From: Brevibacillus panacihumi W25
GTDB lineage: Bacteria; Bacillota; Bacilli; Brevibacillales; Brevibacillaceae
DNA: 64,000 nt
Direction: 5' to 3'
NCBI RefSeq assembly: GCF_000503775.1
Contig: NZ_KI629782.1
Location: 2,157,079 to 2,221,078, forward strand
Each line of letters begins with the position of its first letter. The first letter of the stretch is position 1. Shown one piece after another: positions 16,880-25,782 of the stretch. Position numbers and translations under genes: made by a program. The notes beneath the pieces are model-generated. The model did no database searches. It was not told the origin of the DNA and was given only the letters and a program-made list of their open reading frames with translations.

Positions 16880-18316
16880 CTAGTTTTTTCTCATTTCGTA
16901 TGTTTGTTCGATGGCTGCCACTGCTTCCTTATATGACTTTTCATTGAGATCTCTTAGAAAAGCTTCCATTTCCCTGCCATGCTTCACGATAATCTGGTCT
17001 TGCTGCTTTTCAATCTTTTCCAGGGCCGAGATGGTTCCTTTGTCCAGGATCTTCAATCTGTTTAGATCGGTAAAGAGAGAAAGAAAATTATAGCTTTCCC
17101 TTACAGAATTGCTGTACCAGTTCGATCCATAGACATGGATAGATGCTGCTTGGGACAGGTTCGCCGACAAAGCATCATAGGTAGCGCCGTTTCTCCACTG
17201 GATCCATTTCCGAGCGATTTCATTCGCCTTCTGAAATTCACTTTGCAACTCTTTTTGATCCTGAATCAATACGTAGCGGCCGCCTGCCGCTTCCGCTACC
17301 TGTTTGAGTTGTCGCTGCCCTTCCCCATCTACTCCAAAGCCGACCACATTGACGATTGGTGTAATATCCGAATCGCCCAACTGTTTTGCCACCGCCACCG
17401 GATCACCGCCGCATGTCTCTATCCCGTCACTGACAAGATAGATGATGTTCGTGCTGTTTTCCCCTTTGTAGGAACGCAGATCCTCTTGTGCCTGCTGCAG
17501 GGCCAAAGCGATCGGAGTCCAGCCAGCCGGTTTGAATTGCGCGAGGGCTTCATTCATCTTTTGCGAATCATACCCTTGCAGCGGGTACATGACGTCGCTT
17601 TTGCTGCAGGAGAGCTCCTTCTGCGATTCCGCCCCGCTCCCTTCGTGTCCGTAAACCCGCAGGCCCACCCGCGCCTCTGGTGGAAGCGATGCAGCGAAGG
17701 AACGAATCGCCTCTTTCGCTGCTTCCATCCGCGTTTTATTTCCTGCCATATGCCCCATACTGCCGCTTGCATCCAGGACAATCATCACATTGTACTGCTC
17801 TTTGAACTGAAAACGCGGATCATCTACCTCGGGATTGCCGAAATCGTTCAATTTGATTTGGTTGATGATTTCCAGCGGTTCCGGGTAGTCCTCGGCTAAA
17901 AGCCCAAGCAAGGCCAGATAATACAATTCAATGGTTTCCTGATCAGGGTCTTTGATATTGGGGATTTGACTTATCACTTTGCGGATTTCTTCCTTCTGCT
18001 TGCCGTAAGTCGTACCAGAAAATAGGCCAGGCGGCATGTTATAAAAATCCTCTGCGGTTTTTGGCAGTTTGCTTAGTTCCGCAGGAATCATCGCCTTGAG
18101 CGCCTTTACTTGCTCTTCTCGCTCGCTTGCGCTAGGCTCTGGTTCAGGTGTCTCTTTTTTTCCTTGCTCGCTGCCATTCGGTTGCGGCTCGACCTTCACA
18201 GGGGGATTATCGGCAGGGGGTGCATCCACTGGCTCTGATTCTGGCGCAGAACAGGCGTACAACCCAACAAAACAAACCAAGAGGATGGCGATAAAGAATG
18301 ATTTCGTTGTTTTCAT
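16880..18316 (-). CDS. Von Willebrand factor A domain lipoprotein of the Tad locus (VWA-1)
   Basis: A 478-residue lipoprotein with lipobox GLYAC (Cys22), a Pro/Glu-rich spacer (25-65) that could cross the wall, and a VWA domain with DASGS at 182-186 and VSDGIETCGGD. It is paralogous to the lipoprotein at 10603-11919. It lies just downstream of the pilin gene and its terminator. In other bacteria VWA domains occur in pilus adhesins and TadG; a surface adhesin role is inferred. Confidence 0.85.
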   Translation of the reverse strand: MKTTKSFFIAILLVCFVGLYACSAPESEPVDAPPADNPPVKVEPQPNGSEQGKKETPEPEPSASEREEQVKALKAMIPAELSKLPKTAEDFYNMPPGLFSGTTYGKQKEEIRKVISQIPNIKDPDQETIELYYLALLGLLAEDYPEPLEIINQIKLNDFGNPEVDDPRFQFKEQYNVMIVLDASGSMGHMAGNKTRMEAAKEAIRSFAASLPPEARVGLRVYGHEGSGAESQKELSCSKSDVMYPLQGYDSQKMNEALAQFKPAGWTPIALALQQAQEDLRSYKGENSTNIIYLVSDGIETCGGDPVAVAKQLGDSDITPIVNVVGFGVDGEGQRQLKQVAEAAGGRYVLIQDQKELQSEFQKANEIARKWIQWRNGATYDALSANLSQAASIHVYGSNWYSNSVRESYNFLSLFTDLNRLKILDKGTISALEKIEKQQDQIIVKHGREMEAFLRDLNEKSYKEAVAAIEQTYEMRKN

Positions 18317-18360
18317 GACGGTATCCGTACCTCCCCCTCTTTTAAAAGCTCTTATTATGT

Positions 18361-18395
18361 AAAAAAGCTGGCATTACAGATGCCTGCATGCCAGC
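18361..18395 (-). terminator. Terminator between the Flp pilin gene and the VWA lipoprotein gene
   Basis: On the minus strand, stem GCTGGCAT (18395-18388) pairs with ATGCCAGC (18374-18367) and is followed by six T. It is 11 bases past the pilin stop, so it probably raises pilin transcript levels relative to the accessory genes downstream. Confidence 0.88.
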
Positions 18396-18405
18396 GCACC
18401 CGGCC

Positions 18406-18621
18406 TTATTCTCCCTTGCTGATGCCTTTGATGATGTTGGACAGAGTCTGGGAAACTGCACCACCCACGACTTCATCGTCTTTAAAGAACCCTTGAATCG
18501 CGGCAAAAATGGCCAGGATAACCCCTGCCAGGGCGATCCACTCGATCGCTTGCGCACCTCTCTCGTTGTTCAAGGAAACCATTGTTTTTGCATAGATTTT
18601 TTGAATAGCGTTTGTCATCAT
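18406..18621 (-). CDS. flp: Flp/Fap-type pilin (class IVb prepilin)
   Basis: A 71-residue major pilin subunit. The basic leader ends at G22, followed by AQAIEWIALAGVILAIFAAI, so the mature protein has glutamate at +5 and the hydrophobic helix typical of Flp pilins. It is processed by the A24 peptidase encoded at 24160-24609. A GGGGAG site precedes the ATG pair. It is the only pilin gene seen in the locus. Confidence 0.93.
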   Translation of the reverse strand: MMTNAIQKIYAKTMVSLNNERGAQAIEWIALAGVILAIFAAIQGFFKDDEVVGGAVSQTLSNIIKGISKGE

Positions 18622-18727
18622 ATTTCATTACTCCCCTCATGGTTTTAAAAATGAAAAATATACGAATTGCTGTTATCCACTATTGCTCATCCTGATGAGG
18701 GGCATCACCTCCTCTCCACTTAAAATC

Positions 18728-19666
18728 TTATTTAGAGACCATGTCAGACAGCATCGACGTGTTCTCCAAAATATTGAGAACCATCAGCCCGCCAATCAAG
18801 GCAATAGCTGTGGGCGCTACAACAAACGTCGTGATCAGCGTTACTTTAGGAGAAGCCTTTGCCGCCTTTTCCTTGATCAGCTCTTTGCGAATGCGGCGCA
18901 TGTTTTCGGACTGAATCTTGAACGTGACGGCAATCGGAACTCCCAAACGCATGCCCTGAATCAACGCCTTGATCAGCATCTGAAACTCAGGGTTGTCATT
19001 GCGGCGCAGCAGCTGCTCATACGCCTTTTCGCGGGGGACTCCCAAATCCAGCTCTTGATTGAACCGAGAGAATTCCTCTTGGATAGGCCCCTGGAAAAAC
19101 TGCATGACCGCGCGCAGTGATTGATCCAGGCTGACCCCAGCCTGCAAGGTAACACTCACGGTATCCAGAAATTCCGGCAGATCGTAGCGAATCTGGTTTT
19201 GCCGTTCCTTCGCCCGATTTTTCAACAGGACAATCGGCAGGAAATAACCGACCAATGGCCAGACAATCAGTCCGTAGGTGGCAAAGGGGAAGCCCAGGAT
19301 AAACAAGACAATCCCGACAATCCCTCCAAGCAAAGCGAGGAAGATCTTCGTGCCCTGAAACCGCTCGACACTCAAATCGTACGGACGCCCTGCCTTCAGC
19401 AGCCATTCCTCCACCTCATGCGACTCACTGAAAAAATTGATGCGTTGACCGAGCGCGGAGTAGTCGTCACTGTAGGCAAGCAGCTTTTTGATCCACTTCT
19501 CGGATGCTGTCTCCCGCTTGCGTACTTTATAGCCTCGCGTGCCGGTTGTTTCATGCACGTGGTTGATCAGTTTTTCCTTCTCGATTGAATAGCGATAAAA
19601 TTCCTTCAGGAAAATGATAAAAAATAACAGGAACAAAAACAGACAGGTAAGGATCCAAGCGTCCAT
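18728..19666 (-). CDS. tadC: Tad pilus inner-membrane platform protein TadC
   Basis: A 312-residue type II secretion F-domain protein. It has one N-terminal hydrophobic segment, a pair around 95-140 and one at the C-terminus, and contains LDTVSVTLQAGVSLDQSLRAV and GVPREKAYEQLLRR, typical of TadC. It pairs with TadB to form the platform for the TadA ATPase. The ATG follows AAAGGTG; the gene lies 4 bases after tadB. Confidence 0.92.
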   Translation of the reverse strand: MDAWILTCLFLFLLFFIIFLKEFYRYSIEKEKLINHVHETTGTRGYKVRKRETASEKWIKKLLAYSDDYSALGQRINFFSESHEVEEWLLKAGRPYDLSVERFQGTKIFLALLGGIVGIVLFILGFPFATYGLIVWPLVGYFLPIVLLKNRAKERQNQIRYDLPEFLDTVSVTLQAGVSLDQSLRAVMQFFQGPIQEEFSRFNQELDLGVPREKAYEQLLRRNDNPEFQMLIKALIQGMRLGVPIAVTFKIQSENMRRIRKELIKEKAAKASPKVTLITTFVVAPTAIALIGGLMVLNILENTSMLSDMVSK

Positions 19667-19670
19667 CTTC

Positions 19671-20597
19671 TCACACCTTTATGTTGGTCACTTTTTTGAC
19701 CAGGACGTAGGACAGGATCGTCCCGACGATAAATACCCCTAGCAAAACCAGGCCAAAACCGGAGAACAACGGGTCGATAAAACCTTTGTTGATTGTGTTC
19801 ATCATCAGCACCAAAGCGATCGGCATGATCGGCACCAGGATGGAGACGTAGCGCTGCTCGGCCGTCATCGTCTTGATCTCCTGATTGACGATGCGCCGAT
19901 CCTCCAGCGTCTCAGCCATCTCCTGCAAGACCTCGCTGAGATTTCCTCCTGCCCTCCGCTGAATGTACAGGGTCGCTGCAAATATGCGAAAATCTCTCGT
20001 CGGAATGCGCTTTTCCATATCCATCAGCGCTTTGTCAAAACCGACGCCCAATTGCAGTTCCCGCGCCATGCGTTTGAATTCCATGCCGGCCGGTTGGGGG
20101 ATTTCTCGCGCCACCAGCTCAATCCCCTGTGTGAGGGTAAGCCCGGCACGCAGCGAGTTGGCGAGCAGTCGGCATACATCTGAGAGCTGATCGTTCATCC
20201 GCTCCTGATATTTGTTGCGACGGATGATGAACAGCAGGTTTTGGATCATGTACATACTGGCTGCACCAATGAGCAGGTTGTAAGGAAATTTCAATCCGAC
20301 AACATTGTTTAGGAAGAATGCCAATCCAAACGAACCAATCAGCATGATTCCGTAATACTCCGAGGGAGCCAGAGAAATATTGGCCTTAATCAGCTTGCCA
20401 TGAATCTCTTGGGCATGAGGCGTGCGGTCGAAGCGATCCCCCCAGTCGGACAGAAAGCTTCGGCGCTGCGCTTTGACGTCGTACCATTCCTCCGCACGCT
20501 TCTTCCACTCCGTCTTCTTCGCCCGGTACCCCAGGTATTCATAGATGCCCCAGATGCCGAGCAGGACGGATAGACTAAATAGGATGGAGATGCTCAC
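19671..20597 (-). CDS. tadB: Tad pilus inner-membrane platform protein TadB
   Basis: A 308-residue F-domain protein with the conserved VCRLLANSLRAGLTLTQGIELVAREIP block, GFDKAL..M..RIP and AGGNLSEVL. Membrane segments lie near 2-16, 85-125 and 235-300. The GTG start at 20597 has GGAGGTGA 6 bases upstream and overlaps the TadA gene by 23 bases. Confidence 0.92.
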   Translation of the reverse strand: MSISILFSLSVLLGIWGIYEYLGYRAKKTEWKKRAEEWYDVKAQRRSFLSDWGDRFDRTPHAQEIHGKLIKANISLAPSEYYGIMLIGSFGLAFFLNNVVGLKFPYNLLIGAASMYMIQNLLFIIRRNKYQERMNDQLSDVCRLLANSLRAGLTLTQGIELVAREIPQPAGMEFKRMARELQLGVGFDKALMDMEKRIPTRDFRIFAATLYIQRRAGGNLSEVLQEMAETLEDRRIVNQEIKTMTAEQRYVSILVPIMPIALVLMMNTINKGFIDPLFSGFGLVLLGVFIVGTILSYVLVKKVTNIKV

Positions 20598-21951
20598 GCC
20601 TTTTCACCTCCGCAGACTTGAACAGGGATTCGTCGATTTCGATGCCGAAGGTCCGCAATCGGTCCAGGCAGCGCGGGATCATGCCTGTCGGCGTAAAATA
20701 GCCGAGCACCTCTCCGGTCTTGCCCATTCCAATGCGTTGAAAACGGAAAATCTCATTGACCTCAATCTGTTTGTCAGGCCCTGTGTAAACCTCCGAGATC
20801 GAGACCATCTTCCTCGTCCCGTCCGAGAGGCGCGTTACCTGGACGATGATGTCGAGAGCACTGACGATGTATTCGCGTATGACCGAAGAAGGCAATTCCA
20901 TCCCGGCCATGATGACCATCCCCTCCAAGCGGTTGAATGCATCTTGCGGGGTGTTGGCATGCACCGTAGTCAAGGAGCCTTCGTGACCCGTGTTCATGGC
21001 TTGCAGCATGTCGAATGCCTCAGCGCCGCGAACCTCCCCGACGATGATACGGTCGGGACGCATCCGCAGAGAGTTGCGGACCAGGTGGCGAATCGTGATC
21101 TCTCCCTTGCCCTCCATGTTGGGGGGACGCGCTTCCAGTCCCACGCAATTGGGTCGATCCAGCTTCAGCTCCGCCGAGTCCTCAATGGTGATGACGCGTT
21201 CGAACAACGGAATGGCTTTGGAGGCGGCGTTGAGCAGGGTCGTCTTCCCGCTTCCCGTCCCTCCCGAGATCAGCACGTTCATCTTCGCCTTGACGACTGA
21301 TTCGAGGAAAAACGCCATTCTGTTGTCAAAGGCATTAAAATTCATCAAGTCCTGCATCGAGTAAGGTTCTTTGCGGAATTTCCGGATCGAGACGAGCGTT
21401 CCGTTCAGGCTGACAGGAGGAATTACGGCGTTTACACGGCTGCCGTCCTTGAGACGGGCATCCACCATCGGCGAGCTTTCGTCGATTCTTCGCCCGAGCG
21501 GGGCTACGATCCGGTCGACGATATGGCGAAGATGCTCCTCGTCCCGGAATTTCAAATCCGTCAGCTCCAGTCGTCCCTTTTTCTCGATATACACTTCCTT
21601 GTGCCCGTTGATGGAAATCTCCGTAATCTCAGGATCTGCCAACAATGGCTCCAAAGGTCCCAAGCCGACGGACTCATTGATCAGTCTGGTCAGCAGCAAT
21701 TCCTTTTCCGTGCGGGGAATGACGACCTTTTCTTCTGACATGTACTGGGACACCATGCGTTCAATCGCCAGTCGCATTTCTCCCGGAGACAAGCTGGTCA
21801 GACGATCCAGATTGGTCTCGCGCAACAGTCTCGCTTTATAGTGATCCGCCAGTTCGTCGATGTACGGATTATGGTAAGCAGGAGCTGCGAGTGGACGGGC
21901 GTCGTTGTCAGGCTTTGCGGGCTGTTCTTCTTTGCGTCGAAATAATGCCAT
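20575..21951 (-). CDS. tadA: Tad pilus assembly ATPase TadA/CpaF
   Basis: A 458-residue secretion ATPase that powers pilus assembly. The Walker A motif GGTGSGKT is at 230-237. The Asp box ITIEDSAEL, the Walker B-like [12 protein letters not shown] and the His box [12 protein letters not shown] follow in order. GGAGG lies 8 bases before the ATG and overlaps the cpaE stop. Confidence 0.95.
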   Translation of the reverse strand: MALFRRKEEQPAKPDNDARPLAAPAYHNPYIDELADHYKARLLRETNLDRLTSLSPGEMRLAIERMVSQYMSEEKVVIPRTEKELLLTRLINESVGLGPLEPLLADPEITEISINGHKEVYIEKKGRLELTDLKFRDEEHLRHIVDRIVAPLGRRIDESSPMVDARLKDGSRVNAVIPPVSLNGTLVSIRKFRKEPYSMQDLMNFNAFDNRMAFFLESVVKAKMNVLISGGTGSGKTTLLNAASKAIPLFERVITIEDSAELKLDRPNCVGLEARPPNMEGKGEITIRHLVRNSLRMRPDRIIVGEVRGAEAFDMLQAMNTGHEGSLTTVHANTPQDAFNRLEGMVIMAGMELPSSVIREYIVSALDIIVQVTRLSDGTRKMVSISEVYTGPDKQIEVNEIFRFQRIGMGKTGEVLGYFTPTGMIPRCLDRLRTFGIEIDESLFKSAEVKRREHLHPI

Positions 21952-21963
21952 GTCCTTCGCCTC

Positions 21964-23118
21964 CTATGACAGCTTGGAAAGTACCCATTTGCGAATATCT
22001 TTGGCAGCGGCGGAAAGCTTTTTTTCATTGGCTTCTCGTTGCAACGGCTGTCCTTGATTGACTGCTGCCTGTACGCCGCGATGATCGCGGCAAATTTCGG
22101 CTGTGATCGGGGTTTGAATCAGTCCTTTCAGATCGGAGACGTTCAGTTCATTGTCCCTGCCGACCTTGTTGACGACGATTTCAAGCCTTCCTTGTGTGTC
22201 GATTCGCAATCTTCTGAACAGATCTTCCACCAGTCTGTACGTCTGCACCGACGGCGTATCCAAATTCATGACGTAATAGATGATATCCGACTCCTCAAGC
22301 GCCGAATACGTAAGTTCGTTCATGTAGGAAGGCAGATCCAGGATGACAAAATCATAGCTGCGACGACTGGCGCGGATCAGCCGCGTAATGAATTCCTCAG
22401 ATATATTTTCTGCCGTTTCCGCATCGCGCGGGCTAACCAGCACTTCCAGCTTGGAATGGGTCTCACGCTGCGACACATTGCGTATATGGTTTTCATTCAT
22501 CTCGTTTATCACAGGAACCAGATCAGCCAAAGTCCTCGTGCTGTCGAGCGAGAAGAAGGTCTCTACTCCACCGTATTGCAGGTTCAGATCGATCAGCAGT
22601 ACTCGTGCGGTCGATTCCAGCTTGAGTGATTGCGCAAAACCGGTGGCCATCTGGGTACGGCCGCTCCCTCCCTTTCCGCTGTAAAAGGAATAGACCTTTC
22701 CCCGTCCTCTGACGAATGCCTTTCCGGTAGCTACAGTCCCTTTTTTGCGCTGCTGATGCTGCTCCAGCTCTGCGATTTTCTCCAAGCGATCCGTCAACAG
22801 CGTCAGTTCGTCCGGCATCAGGATGTATTCGATGGCCCCTGCTCGGATGACATCGCGCACCAGGGCAAAGTCCTGCTTCTCTGTCAAAAAGATGATAATG
22901 CCTTCCGGGAGTTCTCCCTGGATATACTGAACCAGCTCCACCCCTGTGCCATCCTCGGGTTGGACGAGCAACACGACATCAGGCGCGATCCTGTCGATCT
23001 CCTTCTTCACTTCATGCGAAGTCGTATAGTGGACGTTTCGCTGCGCAAGCGATTCGCGCAGCAGATTCTGAATGGAATCATAATCGGCGACCACGAGTAT
23101 CTTCATATCGGTGTTCAT
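21964..23118 (-). CDS. CpaE/TadZ-like localisation ATPase (receiver-like + ParA/MinD domain)
   Basis: A 384-residue protein placing the pilus machine in the cell. Residues 1-120 form a receiver-like domain without a clear phosphorylation pocket. Residues about 140-384 are a MinD/ParA-type domain. Its deviant P-loop reads SGKGGSGRTQ: the usual GKT lysine is arginine, as loops of CpaE/TadZ proteins are often degenerate. LLIDLNLQYG and FVILDLPS follow. GGAGG lies 7 bases before the ATG. Confidence 0.9.
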   Translation of the reverse strand: MNTDMKILVVADYDSIQNLLRESLAQRNVHYTTSHEVKKEIDRIAPDVVLLVQPEDGTGVELVQYIQGELPEGIIIFLTEKQDFALVRDVIRAGAIEYILMPDELTLLTDRLEKIAELEQHQQRKKGTVATGKAFVRGRGKVYSFYSGKGGSGRTQMATGFAQSLKLESTARVLLIDLNLQYGGVETFFSLDSTRTLADLVPVINEMNENHIRNVSQRETHSKLEVLVSPRDAETAENISEEFITRLIRASRRSYDFVILDLPSYMNELTYSALEESDIIYYVMNLDTPSVQTYRLVEDLFRRLRIDTQGRLEIVVNKVGRDNELNVSDLKGLIQTPITAEICRDHRGVQAAVNQGQPLQREANEKKLSAAAKDIRKWVLSKLS

Positions 23119-23121
23119 ACA

Positions 23122-23967
23122 TTAGCCTCCTGGATTTGAAACTGGTGGTGATGGAGTCCCTGCCGCGGGGGTCTGTGCCGGCGGTGGTTGCTGACCAGGG
23201 ACAGGCGCTGTAGGAGGTGTCTGCGTTCCAGGTGTTGCCGGTGTTGCTGGTGCAGCAGGAGGCGTCGCAGGCTGCTGGCTTTCAGGAGACCCTTCTGTCG
23301 GTGGAGCCCCTTCCCCGGACGGCTTCTCGGAGAACGGCTCGGGTATGCCCAATTCTCCCTTCCCGACGTTCGATTTCAGAATCCTCATGACCTGTGCATA
23401 GTGCTGCTGATGGATAAAGATCGGTACTTGCTCAAATGGCATCTCCAGCGCGACGCCGCGAAATTGATCATCCGATTTGGCGACCATAGCGACGGGCACA
23501 TCCTTCATGAACACCTCTGTGGCAGGTTTGCCATTGTCATTATGAGAGACGATGATATCCACCCGGTCCAAGGCCTCCAGCTGCTGATCGAAAACGATTT
23601 TTCCCGAGGCGTATACCGTGACGAGACGATTGTTCTGATCTCGTACCGTTGTAGCCGGCTTGATGATGTTTTTCGTGATGATGTTGCCTTTTGACAAAGG
23701 AACGACGGTAACTTGGTTTTTCAAGCTTGCTTTATCCGTAATATACGAATCATCTGCAAACTTCTTCGGAATTTCTCTTGTGGTGATCTGGTCCGGTTGA
23801 ATCAAGGCGCGGGATGCAATATCCGTATTCGCCACGTAGATTTCCACCATTTCACCCAGTTGTGCATTCAGATCCTTGATTTTCTTTAAAAACAAAAAGC
23901 CTGCTCCTGCCGCCAGCAATATGGATAGCGCCAGAAAAATAATGGCTCTACGCTTGGATTCAAGCAT
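23122..23967 (-). CDS. cpaB: CpaB/RcpC-like Tad pilus protein
   Basis: A 281-residue protein with one N-terminal membrane helix (about 8-25) and a SAF-like domain: VEIYVANTDIASRALIQPDQIT and VPLSKGNIITKNII are typical of CpaB/RcpC. The last 70 residues are a low-complexity Pro/Thr/Ala/Gly tail that probably lies in the cell wall. The ATG at 23967 is preferred over 24021 because the AAGGAGAGG site is upstream of it. Confidence 0.87.
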   Translation of the reverse strand: MLESKRRAIIFLALSILLAAGAGFLFLKKIKDLNAQLGEMVEIYVANTDIASRALIQPDQITTREIPKKFADDSYITDKASLKNQVTVVPLSKGNIITKNIIKPATTVRDQNNRLVTVYASGKIVFDQQLEALDRVDIIVSHNDNGKPATEVFMKDVPVAMVAKSDDQFRGVALEMPFEQVPIFIHQQHYAQVMRILKSNVGKGELGIPEPFSEKPSGEGAPPTEGSPESQQPATPPAAPATPATPGTQTPPTAPVPGQQPPPAQTPAAGTPSPPVSNPGG

Positions 23968-24159
23968 GCGATGATTCCCTCTCCTTAGGTAAACGCTTTT
24001 GTTTATAGGGTGGAGCCACAAGAAATTTTACATGATTAACCTGCAAAAATCGCCACATTTACCGTAAATTTTTAGTTAAGATGGTAAAATAAGGTAAAAG
24101 TCCCAAACGAAACCCCTACAGATCCTCCAGTTTTCCTACTGGATGCCCGTTCTATGTGC

Positions 24160-24609
24160 TTAGTAATAGAAGGAAACCATCATCAAAAACATCGTTCCAG
24201 AAGCGATATACGGGGCCATGGGGATCTCCTGTTTGTTGCTCCTCTTCATGACTTTGGCCGCAATCCAGATCGGGATCACGCAGAGTCCCGCGAGGAGGTA
24301 AGTTAGTCCCATGACGAGCAGGCCAGCCTGCCACCCCAGTGCCGCTCCCACGACCGCAAACAGCTTGATATCTCCTCCGCCTAATTGCCCTCTGCTTATG
24401 ACAGCCATGACGAGCGTGATTCCTCCAAGTACGACGACGCCTAGTACGAACGAAAACCATCGGTCGGTATGGACAAACGCATGGTAAAGCAAAAAGTAAG
24501 CAATTCCAGGCAAGGTAACCCAGTCGTAAATCATCTTGCTGCGCAAATCGGTGTAGACGGCAACCCCCATGATGATCAGCATGGGAATGAAGACGTAGGC
24601 TGTCAGCAA
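24160..24609 (-). CDS. Prepilin peptidase, A24 family (CpaA/TadV)
   Basis: A membrane aspartyl protease that cleaves the Flp and TadE leaders. It has about five membrane segments. The catalytic aspartates are in AVYTDLRSKMIYDW and in the GxGD motif GGGDIKLF. An ATG at 24615 sits directly on GGAGG; the TTG at 24609 has 6 bases of spacing and is preferred (149 residues). It is the first gene of the Tad locus, followed by a 190-base gap before cpaB that contains nothing I recognise. Confidence 0.9.
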   Translation of the reverse strand: MLTAYVFIPMLIIMGVAVYTDLRSKMIYDWVTLPGIAYFLLYHAFVHTDRWFSFVLGVVVLGGITLVMAVISRGQLGGGDIKLFAVVGAALGWQAGLLVMGLTYLLAGLCVIPIWIAAKVMKRSNKQEIPMAPYIASGTMFLMMVSFYY

Positions 24610-24875
24610 ACACATCCTCCTTCCTACATTTGGGTTATGACGTCAAACTCACAGACGGACAATTGGCATATTTTGTTGCAATGGGACAAAAAATATTGGA
24701 TTTTTTTCTCAGGAACAAGGACTTTTCACAGGCAGCCTGTCCGTCTGGCTGGGAGTAACGCCTTATCCGAGCACTTTGCGCTATATGGTCCGTCCCCAGA
24801 CGGATCACCTGAACTCTGGACTGTGTTAGACTGGAGAATATGGAATGGAAGATTGAGGTAAAGGGATTCTTTTGG

Positions 24876-25361
24876 ATGAAGGATATGATGGGTTATGTTT
24901 TGATTGGAATAGGCACACTCTTTGTATTGGCGACCTACAGTGGCCTGGAAATGAAGATGGACGTCCTCTGGCCCGCGTTTCTGTTGATTCCGGGGATTGG
25001 TTTTCATCTGATGTTTTTCATGAATCCGCAGCCCAAGCGAGCAGGCCTTCTCGTACCCGGCGGCATCCTGCTGGTCTACGCGCCCCTGTTCTTTTTCAGC
25101 GCCCTGTTGCTGGACGGAGACATGAGCAAGACCTGGCCCGTATTCCTCTTGGGCCCTGCCGTGGGTCTTTTTGAGCTGTACATCTTCGGCGGACGCAAAC
25201 ACGCCTTGTTGATTCCCATCTCCCTATTGACCGTCGTCGCGTTCATCTTTCTGGCGTCAAACCTCTTGTCGACCCAATTCGGAGGAATCTTGGGGATGAT
25301 TCTCATCGTTTGCGGAGGATTTATCTTGATTCGTAAAAAGCAGAGCGACACCCGCTTATAG
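24876..25361 (+). CDS. Small membrane protein, LiaI/DUF5668-like
   Basis: A 161-residue protein with about five hydrophobic segments in close succession. The pattern GYVLIGIGTLFVLA, LWPAFLLIPGI, VPGGILLVYAPLFFFSALL and KTWPVFLLGPAVGLFELYIF resembles the repeated helix pairs of LiaI-like membrane proteins. The ATG at 24876 follows AAAGGGA. Function unknown. It is followed by a thioredoxin-like gene in the same direction. Confidence 0.7.
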   Translation: MKDMMGYVLIGIGTLFVLATYSGLEMKMDVLWPAFLLIPGIGFHLMFFMNPQPKRAGLLVPGGILLVYAPLFFFSALLLDGDMSKTWPVFLLGPAVGLFELYIFGGRKHALLIPISLLTVVAFIFLASNLLSTQFGGILGMILIVCGGFILIRKKQSDTRL

Positions 25362-25411
25362 CAGCGCACTCGACTCCCTTTTGCAAAGTGCACCAGGAGG
25401 CATTCACACTC

Positions 25412-25738
25412 ATGAAAAAGCTAACACTGTTGTCCGAAGTCAAGGATCATGTCGAAACAAATCCAGTAAGCCTTTTGTTCATAAAAATGGCGAACTGCGG
25501 GGTATGCGACGCAACCTTGGAGAAAACCGTCCAACTGCTGCAATCCTACCCGGAAATACCGGCCGGGGTGGTCTCTATCGAAGATACGCCTTCACTCGCG
25601 GGAGAATGGCTTGTCTTTACCGCCCCCACCATCCTGCTGTTCATGGAGGGAAAAGAGGTACATCGCCAATCGCGAATTGTCGTGTTTGGCGAGTTGGAAA
25701 ATGCCTTGCACAGAGCAAAAAAGGTGTCCACCGAGTAG
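25412..25738 (+). CDS. Thioredoxin-like protein (CxxC)
   Basis: A 108-residue cytoplasmic thioredoxin-fold protein with redox site NCGVCD (C-G-V-C) near residue 30 and the cis-proline region TAPTILLFMEGKEV. It is close to YtpP/YdbP-style small thioredoxins. AGGAGG lies about 11 bases before the ATG. It ends at a bidirectional terminator shared with the convergent ggt gene. Confidence 0.82.
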   Translation: MKKLTLLSEVKDHVETNPVSLLFIKMANCGVCDATLEKTVQLLQSYPEIPAGVVSIEDTPSLAGEWLVFTAPTILLFMEGKEVHRQSRIVVFGELENALHRAKKVSTE

Positions 25739-25764
25739 GGAACCTACTCAGGTGGACACCTTTT
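25723..25764 (+). terminator. Terminator between the thioredoxin-like and ggt genes
   Basis: A ten-base stem GGTGTCCACC (25723-25732)/GGTGGACACC (25751-25760), extended inward by GAGTAGG/CCTACTC, then TTTT. The stem includes the thioredoxin-like stop codon region. It can act in both directions. Confidence 0.88.
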
Positions 25765-25782
25765 CACTTTTCATCAAGAACA

